A DNA stretch of 64,000 bases from Enterobacter hormaechei subsp. hoffmannii. Lineage in GTDB: Bacteria > Pseudomonadota > Gammaproteobacteria > Enterobacterales > Enterobacteriaceae. The translations under genes and the position numbers were made by a program. Position 1 is the stretch's first letter; the number at the start of each line of letters is the position of its first letter. The stretch covers positions 3,410,001-3,474,000 of the forward strand of contig NZ_CP017186.1 of assembly GCF_001729745.1 (NCBI RefSeq), written 5' to 3'. Under the pieces are notes generated by a model. The model searched no databases. It had not been told where the DNA came from and worked only from the letters and a program-made list of their open reading frames with translations. Below, one piece after another: positions 14,730-23,900 of the stretch.

Positions 14730-15796
14730 GTGCGCTCCTTAGACTGGAATAGCGTTAAACCATTGTTTTCGATAACGCCGCTGCGTGGGCGACGCGCCGA
14801 GTGGCGTATCACCAGCGTACCGGGCACCGTAATCTGTTCAGGCTCTATGGTTCCGCTGTCAATTTGCTTCATTAACAGTTCCACCGTGGCATCTACCATC
14901 GCGCCGACCGGCTGCGACGCCGAAGTCAACGCATAAGAGGGCCAGCCGGAAGGGCCGATGTCGTCATACCCGACAATGGAGACCTCCTCCGGAATGCGCA
15001 AACCAAACTCATAGCGCGCCACATCCATTACCGTGACGGCCATATGATCGTTGGCGACAAAGACCGCATCCGGCGCTGGCGACGCCGAAAACAGGGTATA
15101 AGCCGCCCGGGTGGTTTGCTGAGCGTCGTAATTCCCGTGCACCACCCGCACATCGGTGATGCCATGTTCTTCCAGCGTGGAGATGAACCCGCGCTGGCGG
15201 GCGATATTGACCGGGGAATCCGCCACGCCGCCCACGTAGGCAAAACGCTTGTGCTCCCCCGCCAGCAGAAACTCGGCAATCTGCCGCGCGGCCGCTTCGT
15301 TATTACTGTTGACGCTGGAGGCCATGCCACTCTCTTCGCTGCGGTTAAACAGCACTACCGGGATCCCGGCGGCAAGACACTCCTCAGATAACTCCAGCGA
15401 CAGCGTCACCGAGGCCAGCACAATGCCATCCACCCGGTACTGCATTATCTGGTCAAAAATACGGTCAACGTTACCTTCCCGGTCGCCAACGAACAGCAGC
15501 AGGTGATAGTTCAGCGTATCCAGCTTTTGTGCCAGCGCCTCCAGCACCTGCGAGTAAAAGGGATTATCAAAGTAAGAAATGACGACACCGATAATGCGCG
15601 AACGCGCCGTGTTGAGCGAACGGGCTATCGCATTCGGGCGATAGCCCAACTCGCGCGCCGCCTTCAGCACTTTTTCACGCGTTGCCGGTGAAATGCTGGC
15701 CCCCGGCGTGAACGTTCGCGACACCGCAGATTGTGATACCCCCGCCAGTTGAGCGACCTGTTGGGATGTGACTGCTGCAAAAGTCTTACGTTTCAT
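14726..15796 (-). CDS. LacI-family transcription regulator
   Basis: Starting at ATG 15796 (AAGGA ten bases upstream) gives 356 residues. An in-frame extension to 15904 is rejected because it crosses an operator. The N-terminal helix-turn-helix reads TSQQVAQLAGVSQSAVSRTF (about residues 10-29), with hinge residues RPNAIARSLNTARSRIIGVV. A periplasmic-binding-protein-like sensor domain follows (about 62-335). It should bind a small-molecule effector and the two palindromes in the divergent promoter region, controlling both its own operon and the transporter operon. The effector is presumably the pathway substrate or an intermediate. Confidence 0.9.
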   Translation of the reverse strand: MKRKTFAAVTSQQVAQLAGVSQSAVSRTFTPGASISPATREKVLKAARELGYRPNAIARSLNTARSRIIGVVISYFDNPFYSQVLEALAQKLDTLNYHLLLFVGDREGNVDRIFDQIMQYRVDGIVLASVTLSLELSEECLAAGIPVVLFNRSEESGMASSVNSNNEAAARQIAEFLLAGEHKRFAYVGGVADSPVNIARQRGFISTLEEHGITDVRVVHGNYDAQQTTRAAYTLFSASPAPDAVFVANDHMAVTVMDVARYEFGLRIPEEVSIVGYDDIGPSGWPSYALTSASQPVGAMVDATVELLMKQIDSGTIEPEQITVPGTLVIRHSARRPRSGVIENNGLTLFQSKERT

Positions 15797-15883
15797 TACC
15801 CCTGATTCCTTATCAACGTCCTGCCCATTTGCGCGTGCTTCAAACGCCTCAGCAAGTGGGTGTTTTTTATACTTACACCACCT

Positions 15884-15989
15884 TTGCATGCGTATGCAAC
15901 ACAAAAAATTAAAATTCTCACAATAAGATCGAGATCACTTTACAAACATGAAACCTTTTCGTAACTTCAAACATTGAATACGTATGCAA
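15884..15989. promoter_or_regulatory. Two LacI-type operators and the transporter-operon promoter
   Basis: Two 16-bp near-palindromes lie exactly 90 bp apart: TTGCATGCGTATGCAA (15884-15899) and TTGAATACGTATGCAA (15974-15989). Each has the central CG typical of LacI-family sites. A rightward promoter can be drawn between them: TTTACA (15939-15944), 17 bp, TAACTT (15962-15967). The second operator would then cover the transcription start. The rest of the 308-bp divergent region, 15797-16104, holds no gene. Confidence 0.72.
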
Positions 15990-16104
15990 AGAGTTTTCAT
16001 ACCGTCAAAGGTACCGGAGAAAACAGGAGTCGCCCAAAGGATTGAACCGGTAAACGTCGTCCCTGACTGGTTATAACCCATTAATTCTTAAGAGGTTCAA
16101 AACC

Positions 16105-17343
16105 ATGTTTCAAGCACTGTTACGCCGTCGGGAAGCCCGGCTCTTTTTCATCATCAGCATCCTGTTCTTTATCTGCATCCATAGCATTGATGCATTCCTG
16201 GCCCCCATGATGATCAACCAGGGCATTGAGCCACAGATCATGGGCATCATCATGGGCGCATCCGGGCTGGCAACCCTTCTGATACGCTTCCCGTTAGGCA
16301 TTATTTCCGACGTGGTTAAAAGCCGCAGGATCTTCATCCAGATTGGCCTGCTGCTGCCAATTATCGCCTGGCCAATTGCCTGGCTTGAACCCAATGCCAT
16401 TACGCTGTATCTGGCGAAAGCGGCAGACGGCGTCACGGCGGCGACATGGGTGCTGTACAACATCCTGTTCATGCGTTACTTCGGTCGCAACGAAGCCCCT
16501 GCCGCCGTCGCGCTGCTGGCGCTGGCAGGGCCCATCGGCGTGTTTCTCGGCAACTGTATTGGCGCGGTGCTGATTCACTATTTTGCCAATAACATCGCCT
16601 TTTTTGTCTCCTGCATCTCCGCCCTGGTGGCGTTGATCCTGACGACCCGCATTCAGGACGTGCACGACCCGGTGCAGGCCCCCACGCTTAAAGCCTGCAT
16701 TACCGGCGCGCGCCAGCAGCTGGCCGACCGTTCCGTCTGGCTGATTGGCATCCTGGCGACCGTCGTCATTCTGGTGCCCTTCGCCACCCGGGACACGCTG
16801 ACGCCGGTCTACGCCGAACAGCTCGGCGCCCGGGCGGGGATCCTCGCGGTGCTCGGAAACATCCACCTTCTGTTTTACGGGCTGGCCATCGCCCTGTGCA
16901 GCTCGGTGTTTTATCAGCGCCTTGGGCTGGTAAAAACCGCCGTGCTCGGCATCGTTTTACAGGTGATCTCCACCTTCGGCATTCCCTTTACCAGCAATAT
17001 GTACGTCATTTACCTGTGGCAGGCGCTGGCAGGTTTTTCGTTCGGTATGGCCTTTGCCGCATTCATGTCGCTCAGCGTAGTGAATACCTCGTCCGATGAA
17101 CAATCCACGCGAATGGGACTATTCCAGACCATTTATTCCTGCGGGATGTTTGTCGGGCCGGTAATGATGGGCGTAATGATGCAACATATTAACCTGTCGT
17201 CCGGTTATATATTGATTGCCGCCCTTTCCGTTGTGGCCGCTATTGCCACGCCGCTGTCCGCTCGATGGGTATATGCCCGTAAAACGCAAACCTCAGCCCA
17301 ATTATTAAAAAACGGTGCGTACGCCGCCGCGCCGGATCAATAA
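16105..17343 (+). CDS. MFS transporter
   Basis: The 412-residue protein has about twelve hydrophobic helices and a conserved loop 2-3 motif region (GIISDVVKSRRIFIQIGLL, about residues 68-86) typical of the major facilitator superfamily. It is the first gene of the rightward operon next to the LacI regulator, so it probably imports the substrate of the pathway across the inner membrane; an exporter role cannot be excluded. AGAGG lies about nine bases before the ATG. The next gene follows after 75 bases. Confidence 0.8.
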   Translation: MFQALLRRREARLFFIISILFFICIHSIDAFLAPMMINQGIEPQIMGIIMGASGLATLLIRFPLGIISDVVKSRRIFIQIGLLLPIIAWPIAWLEPNAITLYLAKAADGVTAATWVLYNILFMRYFGRNEAPAAVALLALAGPIGVFLGNCIGAVLIHYFANNIAFFVSCISALVALILTTRIQDVHDPVQAPTLKACITGARQQLADRSVWLIGILATVVILVPFATRDTLTPVYAEQLGARAGILAVLGNIHLLFYGLAIALCSSVFYQRLGLVKTAVLGIVLQVISTFGIPFTSNMYVIYLWQALAGFSFGMAFAAFMSLSVVNTSSDEQSTRMGLFQTIYSCGMFVGPVMMGVMMQHINLSSGYILIAALSVVAAIATPLSARWVYARKTQTSAQLLKNGAYAAAPDQ

Positions 17344-17418
17344 CCCACTCTGAAGTAAACACCCTTTCCCGGTCTGCCGGGAGGACAACTGACATCTAAA
17401 AAAGGTAAGGAGAAGCGT

Positions 17419-18741
17419 GTGTCCTGGAAATTAAAAACCGGTAAATCTACCGAAGAGCGCCAGCAAGCCAACCAGCAAATAAGAGAAACGGTTGAGCAAA
17501 TACTTGCGGATATTGAAAAGCGTGGAAATAAAGCCATTCGCGAATTATCCATTAAATTCGATCGTTATGACCGTCAGGATTATCGTCTGACCCCCGCGGA
17601 GATCGACCGCTGCATAAAACAGTTAAGCCGCCAGGATATTCAGGATATTGAATTCGCCCAACAGCAGGTGGCGAATTTTGCCCGCGCGCAGAAAGAATGC
17701 CTGCGGGATCTGGAAATTGAAACGCGTCCCGGCGTTATTCTCGGGCATAAAAATATTCCGATTAACGCCGTGGGATGTTACGTGCCTGGCGGAAAATATC
17801 CCCTGCTCGCCTCCGCGCACATGTCGATTATCACCGCCAGCGTGGCGGGGTGCTCAAGAATTATCAGCTGTGCCCCGCCGTTTAACGGTCAGCCCGCCCC
17901 GGCGATTGTCGCGGCGCAAAAAATGGCTGGCGCAACGGAAATCTATGCCCTTGGCGGCATTCAGGCGATAGGCGCCATGGCGCTGGGCACGGACTCGCTG
18001 GCACCGGTCGACATGCTGGTCGGCCCCGGTAACGCCTTCGTCGCGGAGGCCAAACGCCAGCTGTTCGGCCGGGTAGGTATCGATCTGTTTGCCGGTCCGA
18101 CGGAAACGCTGGTGATTGCCGATGACACCGTTGACGCGGAAATGTGCGCCACGGATCTGCTGGGCCAGGCCGAACACGGCGTCACCACCCCTGCCATCCT
18201 GCTGACGAACTCGCTCCAGCTTGCCAAAGAGACGCTCAGCGAAGTGGAACGGCTGCTGGAAAAGCTCCCTACCGCCGACATTGCCCGCCAGTCCTGGCAG
18301 GACTACGGGGAAATCATCGTCTGCGACAGCTACGAAGAGATGCTGCTGGAGGCAGATCGTATCGCTTCCGAACATGTTCAGGTGATGACCGACCGGGACG
18401 ACTGGTTCCTGGCTAACCTGACCAATTACGGCGCGCTGTTCCTTGGGCCGCGTACTAACGTGGCCTACGGCGATAAGGTGATCGGAACCAACCACACCCT
18501 GCCGACGCAAAAAGCCGCACGCTATACCGGCGGCCTGTGGGTGGGCAAGTTCATGAAAACCTGCACCTTCCAGAAAGTCCTCAGCGACGAAGCCACTGCC
18601 GAAATCGGCAGCTATTGTTCGCGTCTGTCGTTGCTGGAGGGTTTCGCCGGACATGCCGAGCAGGCCAATATTCGCGTGCGCCGTTATGGCCAGACGGAGG
18701 TTCCCTACGCCACACCGGCCCCGGTCAGGGAAAAGGTGTAA
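17419..18741 (+). CDS. HisD-like zinc-dependent NAD dehydrogenase, paralogue 2
   Basis: A GTG start at 17419 with AAGGAG six bases upstream gives 440 residues. All superfamily zinc and catalytic positions are kept: Gln250 and His253 (GQAEH), Glu318-His319 (SEHVQV), Asp352 (GDKVIGTNH) and His412 (FAGHAEQ). The protein shares the core with paralogue 1 (VGCYVPGG(K/R)[28 protein letters not shown]) but differs widely elsewhere, so the two are old paralogues rather than a recent copy. It probably oxidises an alcohol group of the imported compound or of an intermediate to a carboxylate with two NAD. Three bases separate it from the SDR gene. Confidence 0.82.
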   Translation: MSWKLKTGKSTEERQQANQQIRETVEQILADIEKRGNKAIRELSIKFDRYDRQDYRLTPAEIDRCIKQLSRQDIQDIEFAQQQVANFARAQKECLRDLEIETRPGVILGHKNIPINAVGCYVPGGKYPLLASAHMSIITASVAGCSRIISCAPPFNGQPAPAIVAAQKMAGATEIYALGGIQAIGAMALGTDSLAPVDMLVGPGNAFVAEAKRQLFGRVGIDLFAGPTETLVIADDTVDAEMCATDLLGQAEHGVTTPAILLTNSLQLAKETLSEVERLLEKLPTADIARQSWQDYGEIIVCDSYEEMLLEADRIASEHVQVMTDRDDWFLANLTNYGALFLGPRTNVAYGDKVIGTNHTLPTQKAARYTGGLWVGKFMKTCTFQKVLSDEATAEIGSYCSRLSLLEGFAGHAEQANIRVRRYGQTEVPYATPAPVREKV

Positions 18742-18744
18742 GCC

Positions 18745-19509
18745 ATGACGCTTTTGCAAACGCCCTCTTTCACCCTACACGGCAAACGCGCGCTGGTGAC
18801 CGGCGGGTCAAGAGGGATTGGCTTCGCTGCCGCCGTCGCCCTCGCACAGGCGGGCGCAGAGGTATGGATCGCCGCCCGGGGCCGCGAGGCGCTGGCGCAT
18901 GCCGCAAGTCTGGCAGCGGAACACAGGCTCGCATTTCACCCGCTGGAGCTGGATATTACCGACGCTCAGGAGGTGGAGCGTGTGCTGGCGACATTGCCCA
19001 CGCCCGACATTCTGGTGAACAGTGCCGGGCTGGCACGCCACCAGCCGTTTCTTGAGGTGAACGAGGACAATTTCGATGCGGTGATGGCGCTTAACCTGCG
19101 CGCCACCTTTTTTGTCAGCCAGCGCGTGGCGCGCAGAATGCGGGCGGGCGGTAAGGGAGGGTCGATTATTCACATCTCATCGCAAATGGGACACGTTGGT
19201 GGCCCCGAGCGTAGCGTGTACTGTGCCTCCAAATTCGCGCTTGAAGGGTTAACCCGAACGATGGCGCTGGAGCTGGGCGATGCGGGGATCCGCGTTAATA
19301 CGCTGTGCCCGACCTTCATTGAAACCGACCTGACGCGCCCGGCGCTCGCCGATCCGGCGTTCCGCAACTACGTGCTGGACAACATCAAGCTGCGCCGGTT
19401 AGGCAGGCTGGAGGACATTATGGGCCCGGTAGTGTTTCTCGCCTCAGATGCCGCCGGGCTGATCACCGGCAGTGCCCTGATGGTTGACGGCGGCTGGACG
19501 GCTACGTGA
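18745..19509 (+). CDS. Short-chain dehydrogenase/reductase
   Basis: The 254-residue classical SDR has the nucleotide-binding TGGSRGIG (residues 19-26), the NSAG motif (92-95) and a catalytic Ser145/146, Tyr159, Lys163 set (HISSQMGH; VYCASK). The C-terminal GSALMVDGGWTA is typical of FabG/gluconate-5-dehydrogenase-like sugar and polyol dehydrogenases. It lies between the HisD-like and hydrolase genes, with its TGA overlapping the next frame. It probably interconverts an alcohol and a ketone using NAD(P). Substrate unknown. Confidence 0.85.
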   Translation: MTLLQTPSFTLHGKRALVTGGSRGIGFAAAVALAQAGAEVWIAARGREALAHAASLAAEHRLAFHPLELDITDAQEVERVLATLPTPDILVNSAGLARHQPFLEVNEDNFDAVMALNLRATFFVSQRVARRMRAGGKGGSIIHISSQMGHVGGPERSVYCASKFALEGLTRTMALELGDAGIRVNTLCPTFIETDLTRPALADPAFRNYVLDNIKLRRLGRLEDIMGPVVFLASDAAGLITGSALMVDGGWTAT

Positions 19510-19517
19510 GGGATGCA

Positions 19518-20261
19518 ATGGAATATCCGCTTCTGGACAATACCGATCTGCCTCTGGTGCTGCTTGGTGGCACGCTTTGTAACGCCCGGCTCTGGCAGCC
19601 CGTTATTGAACGGCTGAATGTCGCAGCGGTGTCGTGTATTACGCTGACGGGTGCGGAGTCCGCGCCGCAGGCGTCACGGCGGTTATTAGAGGTTCTGCCG
19701 CCGCGCTTTCTGCTGGCAGGGTTTTCTCTCGGTGCCATAGTCGCGCTGCAAATGGCCGCCGACGCGCCAGAAAGAGTGAACGGGCTGACGCTGATTTCCG
19801 TTAATCCGTTGCCCGTTGCGCCAGACACCCTCGCTTCACGCCGGGAAGCGGTACGCACCGCACAGGCGCGGGGCCTGGCCGACTGGCTGGCCTCCTCGCT
19901 GTGGCAGAGCTATGTCGCCCCGTCACGTCTGTCCGATCGGATCCTGCAAGAGACTATTTGCCGAATGGCGCAAGAGTGCGGCATTGAGACCTTTGCCGGG
20001 CAAACGGAAATGGCCATTCACCGGCAGGACAACCGGACTGCGTTTAACGCCCTCTCCTGCCCCACATTACTTCTAAACGGCGCGCAGGACGTTATCTGTA
20101 CGCCCCATCATCATCAGCTACTGGCCGCAGGCAACGCGAACGTGACCAGGCATACGGTGGAGGCTGGCGGGCATTTTATTCCGCTGGAAACCCCGGATGA
20201 GATCGCGCCGCTGCTGCGTCAGTGGATAACGGAGTGCATACAGTGCGCAAAAACAGTTTAA
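19518..20261 (+). CDS. Alpha/beta-fold hydrolase
   Basis: The ATG at 19518 (GAGGG six bases upstream) is preferred to a GTG at 19506 and gives 247 residues. The catalytic triad is visible as Ser70 (AGFSLGA), Asp191 (NGAQDVIC) and His219 (EAGGHFIPLE). The fold matches carboxylesterase, lactonase or C-C hydrolase enzymes of catabolic pathways. It overlaps the aldolase gene by 19 bases, so they are co-translated. In a pathway with sugar-like dehydrogenases a lactone or ester is a plausible substrate, but this is a guess. Confidence 0.8.
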   Translation: MEYPLLDNTDLPLVLLGGTLCNARLWQPVIERLNVAAVSCITLTGAESAPQASRRLLEVLPPRFLLAGFSLGAIVALQMAADAPERVNGLTLISVNPLPVAPDTLASRREAVRTAQARGLADWLASSLWQSYVAPSRLSDRILQETICRMAQECGIETFAGQTEMAIHRQDNRTAFNALSCPTLLLNGAQDVICTPHHHQLLAAGNANVTRHTVEAGGHFIPLETPDEIAPLLRQWITECIQCAKTV

Positions 20262-21034
20262 AGACCGCATTTCTGGAAAATACTCCCATCATAAACGGCT
20301 GGCTGGCGATCCCGTCCGGTTATAGCGCGGAAATTATGGGCCATCAGGGTTACGACGCCGTCACCGTCGATTTGCAGCACGGCATGATTGATTTTGCCAG
20401 CGCGCTGTCAATGCTACAGGCGCTATCGGCCACGCCTGCCGTGCCGCTGGTGCGGGTGGCAGATAACGATCCGGCGCAAATCATGCGCGTATTAGACGCA
20501 GGAGCCTACGGCGTAATCTGCCCGATGATCTCCAGCGCGGAACAGGCTCGCCGTTTTGTCGCTGCCTGTCGCTATCCACCGCTGGGTGTTCGCTCCTTTG
20601 GTCCGGCCAGAGGTCTACTCTACGGCGGCATTGATTATCCACAGCACGCTAACAACGAGATCCTGACGCTGGCGATGATTGAAACCCGCGAAGGGCTGGC
20701 TGATCTTGACGCCATCCTTGATACCGAAGGGCTGGACGGTGTGTTTATTGGCCCCAACGATCTCTCACTGACGCTGACCGGCAGCGCCAGCGCCGAATCG
20801 CAACATCCCGAAATGCTTGCTGCTATTGAGCGGGTGATTCACTGCTGCCGCCAGCAGCAGAAGATTGCCGGAATTTTCTGCACTTCCGGCGCGGCCGCCG
20901 CAGCGCGCATTGATCAGGGTTTTCAGTTTGTTACCCCTGCAAACGACGTTATGCAACTGGGTCGCGCCTCGCGTGAAGCCATTGCCCTCGCCCGCGGCAA
21001 CGCTATCCCTACCACCGGTGCATCCGGTTATTAA
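20243..21034 (+). CDS. HpcH/HpaI family class II aldolase
   Basis: GTG 20243 (GGAG eight bases upstream) is a better start than the frame from 20222 and gives 263 residues. The family signature is clear: VTVDLQHGMIDF, GAYGVICPMI, the metal-binding Glu in AMIETREGL and Asp in GVFIGPNDLS, and the substrate-binding Arg in LGVRSFGPARG. These enzymes cleave 2-keto-3-deoxy-acids (or 4-hydroxy-2-ketoacids) to pyruvate and an aldehyde. It would supply the carbon-carbon cleavage step of the pathway, giving central metabolites. Confidence 0.86.
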   Translation: MRKNSLKTAFLENTPIINGWLAIPSGYSAEIMGHQGYDAVTVDLQHGMIDFASALSMLQALSATPAVPLVRVADNDPAQIMRVLDAGAYGVICPMISSAEQARRFVAACRYPPLGVRSFGPARGLLYGGIDYPQHANNEILTLAMIETREGLADLDAILDTEGLDGVFIGPNDLSLTLTGSASAESQHPEMLAAIERVIHCCRQQQKIAGIFCTSGAAAAARIDQGFQFVTPANDVMQLGRASREAIALARGNAIPTTGASGY

Positions 21035-21045
21035 AAGGAGAAATA

Positions 21046-22224
21046 ATGAAAACCATCCATCTTACCCAGAGTCAGGCTCGAACACGGTTAATCGCCCCCG
21101 AGGACATGATTTCCTGTAATCTTGCTTTTATTGATTGCAAGCTACCCGGCTCGCATCTCAAACAAAACTATTCCTTCATCGGCCCGGGTGTAACCCAGTC
21201 CAGCGAGCAGGTCGTCAATATTCCCGAGCCGCACGGCTTTAACATTGGCGCGGCGGCTATGCCGAAAGGGGTGACGAATAACCTACATCTGCATTTCACC
21301 GCCGAGGTGTTCCTGATCCATGAAGGAACATGGCGTTTTCGCTGGGGCGCCAACGGCGAGCATGAAGCTGAATTTAGCGCACCCACTATCCTTTCAATAC
21401 CGACCTGGATCTTCCGCGGTTTCACCAACGTCAGTAAAGAAGAGACCAGCGGTATGGTGTTTACGGTGCTCGGCGGGGACAACACGGGCGGCATCATCTG
21501 GCATCCTTCCGTGCTGGCGGCAGCCAGTGAATACGGAATGTATTTGAGTAAAGACAACATGCTCATCACACAGGAAACCGGCGACCCGCGGCCTGACCCC
21601 GCCGCGCTGCTGACGCCGCTGTCAGAGGAATATATTGCCGGGCTGCGTGACTACAGCGTTGAGGAGATGCGCCAGCGTGCGGTAACCAGCGATGACCGCT
21701 GCTGGTCAGCCCAGGGACTGCTGGATTCGGTGCTGCCAGGACACGGCGGCGAAATTGCGCCGGTTATCGGTTTCGGCATTTCACAGGATCGGGATTCCGC
21801 TCCCGCTATCGTGAGCCCGCACGGTTTTTCCGTCGAATGGCTGCGTCTCGCCGAGGATCACGTTGTGGGCCGCCATCTCTGCCCGGATATTCAGGTCATT
21901 ATGGTCTTTAAAGGCCAGCTGGAGATCACCTGGAACGAGGCGGGCGAAGAAGTGAGCGTTATCGCTCCGGAACGTTCGGTGATCTCTGTTCCGGCAAACA
22001 GCTGGCGTCGCTACCGCGCGGTTGACGGCAAAACGGAGTTTATTCTGACGACCCGCGGCGATCAGCGTAAGCGCCTCTACTGGGATGAAGCGATCCTGCA
22101 ACAGGCGAGAGAACACAATCGCTGTCTCGATCCCGATGGCTACGTGGCCGATGCCGACATCCTGCCTGCCACGGCCCGTCGGGCCGGTGCGATACTGGAG
22201 ACATGCAACAGCAACAAAACCTGA
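21046..22224 (+). CDS. Bicupin protein
   Basis: The 392-residue protein has two cupin domains. The first has likely metal ligands in NLHLHFTAEVFLIHEG (about residues 84-99) and the second contains LAEDHVVGRHLCPDIQVIMVFKGQLEI (about 266-292). Bicupins include dioxygenases, isomerases and decarboxylases; this one does not match gentisate dioxygenase or oxalate decarboxylase well enough to name. It is the last gene of the transporter operon, twelve bases after the aldolase. It converges with a LysR gene 14 bases downstream, and no clear terminator lies between. Confidence 0.72.
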   Translation: MKTIHLTQSQARTRLIAPEDMISCNLAFIDCKLPGSHLKQNYSFIGPGVTQSSEQVVNIPEPHGFNIGAAAMPKGVTNNLHLHFTAEVFLIHEGTWRFRWGANGEHEAEFSAPTILSIPTWIFRGFTNVSKEETSGMVFTVLGGDNTGGIIWHPSVLAAASEYGMYLSKDNMLITQETGDPRPDPAALLTPLSEEYIAGLRDYSVEEMRQRAVTSDDRCWSAQGLLDSVLPGHGGEIAPVIGFGISQDRDSAPAIVSPHGFSVEWLRLAEDHVVGRHLCPDIQVIMVFKGQLEITWNEAGEEVSVIAPERSVISVPANSWRRYRAVDGKTEFILTTRGDQRKRLYWDEAILQQAREHNRCLDPDGYVADADILPATARRAGAILETCNSNKT

Positions 22225-22238
22225 ATTATCCGTTGAGC

Positions 22239-23168
22239 TCACTTGCCGGATCCGCTGCGTTCGTTGAGAGGCATGCCAGCCTGCATTTTCAGCCTGTTAA
22301 CGAACCAGCGTCCGGCCGGGCCGGGCGGATGTTCCTCCAGGTGCACCGCCTGCATGGAAAAACCGGGCCCGACGTCGGGCTGCATCGGCACGTTCAGCGT
22401 AACCAGTTTTCCCGCTGCGAGATCTTCCTCGACCATTGGCAGCGGCATATAACCCCACCCCAGTCCGGCACGCAGGAAGGCGTGCTTCGCGCCCATATCC
22501 GCTAAATGCCATGTCTTTGACGACATGACGCCAAAGCTTCGGCCCACGGTGAGAGAGGAGCGATCGGTCAGCACCAGCTGGACGTGTTCCTGTAAAAGTG
22601 AACGAAGGATCGGACCGGACGCGTTCGCCAGCGGATGCTCAGGGGAGACAACGGCCACCGCAGGCACGCTGAGAAGGAATTCTGAGATGCATCCCGCCGG
22701 AAGATGCGGCAGCGATCCGGTTATCGCCACCCGGCAATGACCGTCCAGTAAAGGCTGGAACACCGCCCCCAACGCTTCCACATACAAACGCAGCGGGGTG
22801 TCAGGAAATGCCTGCTGAAACGCCTGCACCGCAGCGGTGAGCTGCGCTACGGGAAACATCACGTCGACGGACACCGCCAGTTCAGGCTCAAGACCTTCGG
22901 CTAAGGTGCGCGCCTTCGCCTTAAAGGCGTCCATCCCGGCAGTGGCAAGACGCGCCGCTTCCAGCATGGCGACGCCCGCCTCCGTCAGCGTCGGATAACG
23001 CCCGGTACGATCGAATAATGGAAACCCGACCTGTGCCTCAAGGTTTGCCAGCGTCGCGCTGACAACCGACTGCGCGCGCCGCAGCCTGCGACCGGCGGCG
23101 GAAAAACTCCCTTCATCAACGGCAGCAATAAAGGTGCGGAGTTGATCAACAGACATACCGTCCAGCAT
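22239..23168 (-). CDS. LysR-family regulator
   Basis: The 309-residue protein has an N-terminal winged helix (residues 5-62: LRTFIAAVDEGSFSAAGRRLRRAQSVVSATLANLEAQVGFPLFDRTG) and a LysR substrate-binding domain. TGGAG lies before the ATG. It is divergent from the F420-reductase-like gene at 23277 and probably controls it. It may also react to the catabolic operon with which it converges. Whether it acts on the island or only on its neighbour cannot be told. Confidence 0.87.
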   Translation of the reverse strand: MLDGMSVDQLRTFIAAVDEGSFSAAGRRLRRAQSVVSATLANLEAQVGFPLFDRTGRYPTLTEAGVAMLEAARLATAGMDAFKAKARTLAEGLEPELAVSVDVMFPVAQLTAAVQAFQQAFPDTPLRLYVEALGAVFQPLLDGHCRVAITGSLPHLPAGCISEFLLSVPAVAVVSPEHPLANASGPILRSLLQEHVQLVLTDRSSLTVGRSFGVMSSKTWHLADMGAKHAFLRAGLGWGYMPLPMVEEDLAAGKLVTLNVPMQPDVGPGFSMQAVHLEEHPPGPAGRWFVNRLKMQAGMPLNERSGSGK

Positions 23169-23181
23169 GTATCGCTCCAGC

Positions 23182-23219
23182 AGATGGATCCCATCTAATT
23201 ATATAGGCTATTCAGATAG
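23182..23219. promoter_or_regulatory. Palindromes in the divergent LysR/reductase promoter region
   Basis: AGATGGATCCCATCT (23182-23196) is a perfect inverted repeat with a 3-base centre. A second, weaker one, CTATTCAGATAG, follows at 23208-23219. Such pairs fit LysR-type sites between a regulator and its target. Confidence 0.4.
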
Positions 23220-23276
23220 GTCAAAGATTACTACTCTCAGTGCATGTTCACTACTCTTCAATGAAGGAAATACAAT

Positions 23277-23882
23277 ATGAAAACGACTACTGTAGGTATC
23301 ATCGGCGCTGGCGCTATCGGGCAAGCCTTTGCAGAACAACTGGTTAAAGCGGGCATGAACGCTATTCTGAGTAACAGCCGCGGGCCGGAAAGCCTGACTG
23401 CGGTGGTTGAGAAACTGGGCCATGGGGCTCGCGCTGGCACCGTAGAACAGGCCGCCCAGGCCGACATCGTTTTTGTCAGCACAAACTGGGAGAAAACCGA
23501 GGCCGCGTTACGCGGCATCAACTGGGAGGGGCGTATCCTGATCGACGCGACCAACCCGGTCATACTGCCAGGCTTCACGCTGGCTGAACTGGGCGGAAAA
23601 AACTCAAGCCAGGTGGTGACACAGTGGGCTCCGGGTGCACGCGTCGTTAAAGCCTTCAATACTCTCCTTGCAGGGGTGCTGGCTCAGGATCCGGCGCAGG
23701 CGGGTGGCCGTCGTGTCGTCTTTATCTCCGGAGACCATCCTGACGCAAAGGCGGAAATAACAGCCTTAGCCGGGCAACTGGGCTTCGCAAGTATTGATTT
23801 AGGCAGCCTGGAGGTTGGCGGTACGCTACAACAATTCCCCGGAGGGCCTCTTCCGGCGGTGAACCTGGTGCAACTGGCATAG
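23277..23882 (+). CDS. NADPH-dependent F420-reductase-like oxidoreductase
   Basis: The 201-residue protein has a Rossmann N-terminus (VGIIGAGAIGQAFAEQLVKAG) and the segments NSRGPESL, DIVFVSTNW, DATNPVI and VVKAFNT typical of the F420-dependent NADP reductase (NPD) family. Enterobacteria do not make classical F420, so in this host it more probably uses NADP and an unknown oxidised partner. It is divergent from a LysR gene and 18 bases from an AraC gene that follows on the same strand. Confidence 0.75.
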   Translation: MKTTTVGIIGAGAIGQAFAEQLVKAGMNAILSNSRGPESLTAVVEKLGHGARAGTVEQAAQADIVFVSTNWEKTEAALRGINWEGRILIDATNPVILPGFTLAELGGKNSSQVVTQWAPGARVVKAFNTLLAGVLAQDPAQAGGRRVVFISGDHPDAKAEITALAGQLGFASIDLGSLEVGGTLQQFPGGPLPAVNLVQLA

Positions 23883-23900
23883 CTAAAGGCAACGATAAAT

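Noticed and set aside
15797..15904. Longer LacI start
   Set aside because: It would include the operator at 15884-15899 and put 36 unusual residues before the helix-turn-helix.
11213..18741. Histidine biosynthesis function for the two HisD-like genes
   Set aside because: There are no other his genes here, two copies exist, and the neighbours are catabolic genes under a LacI regulator.
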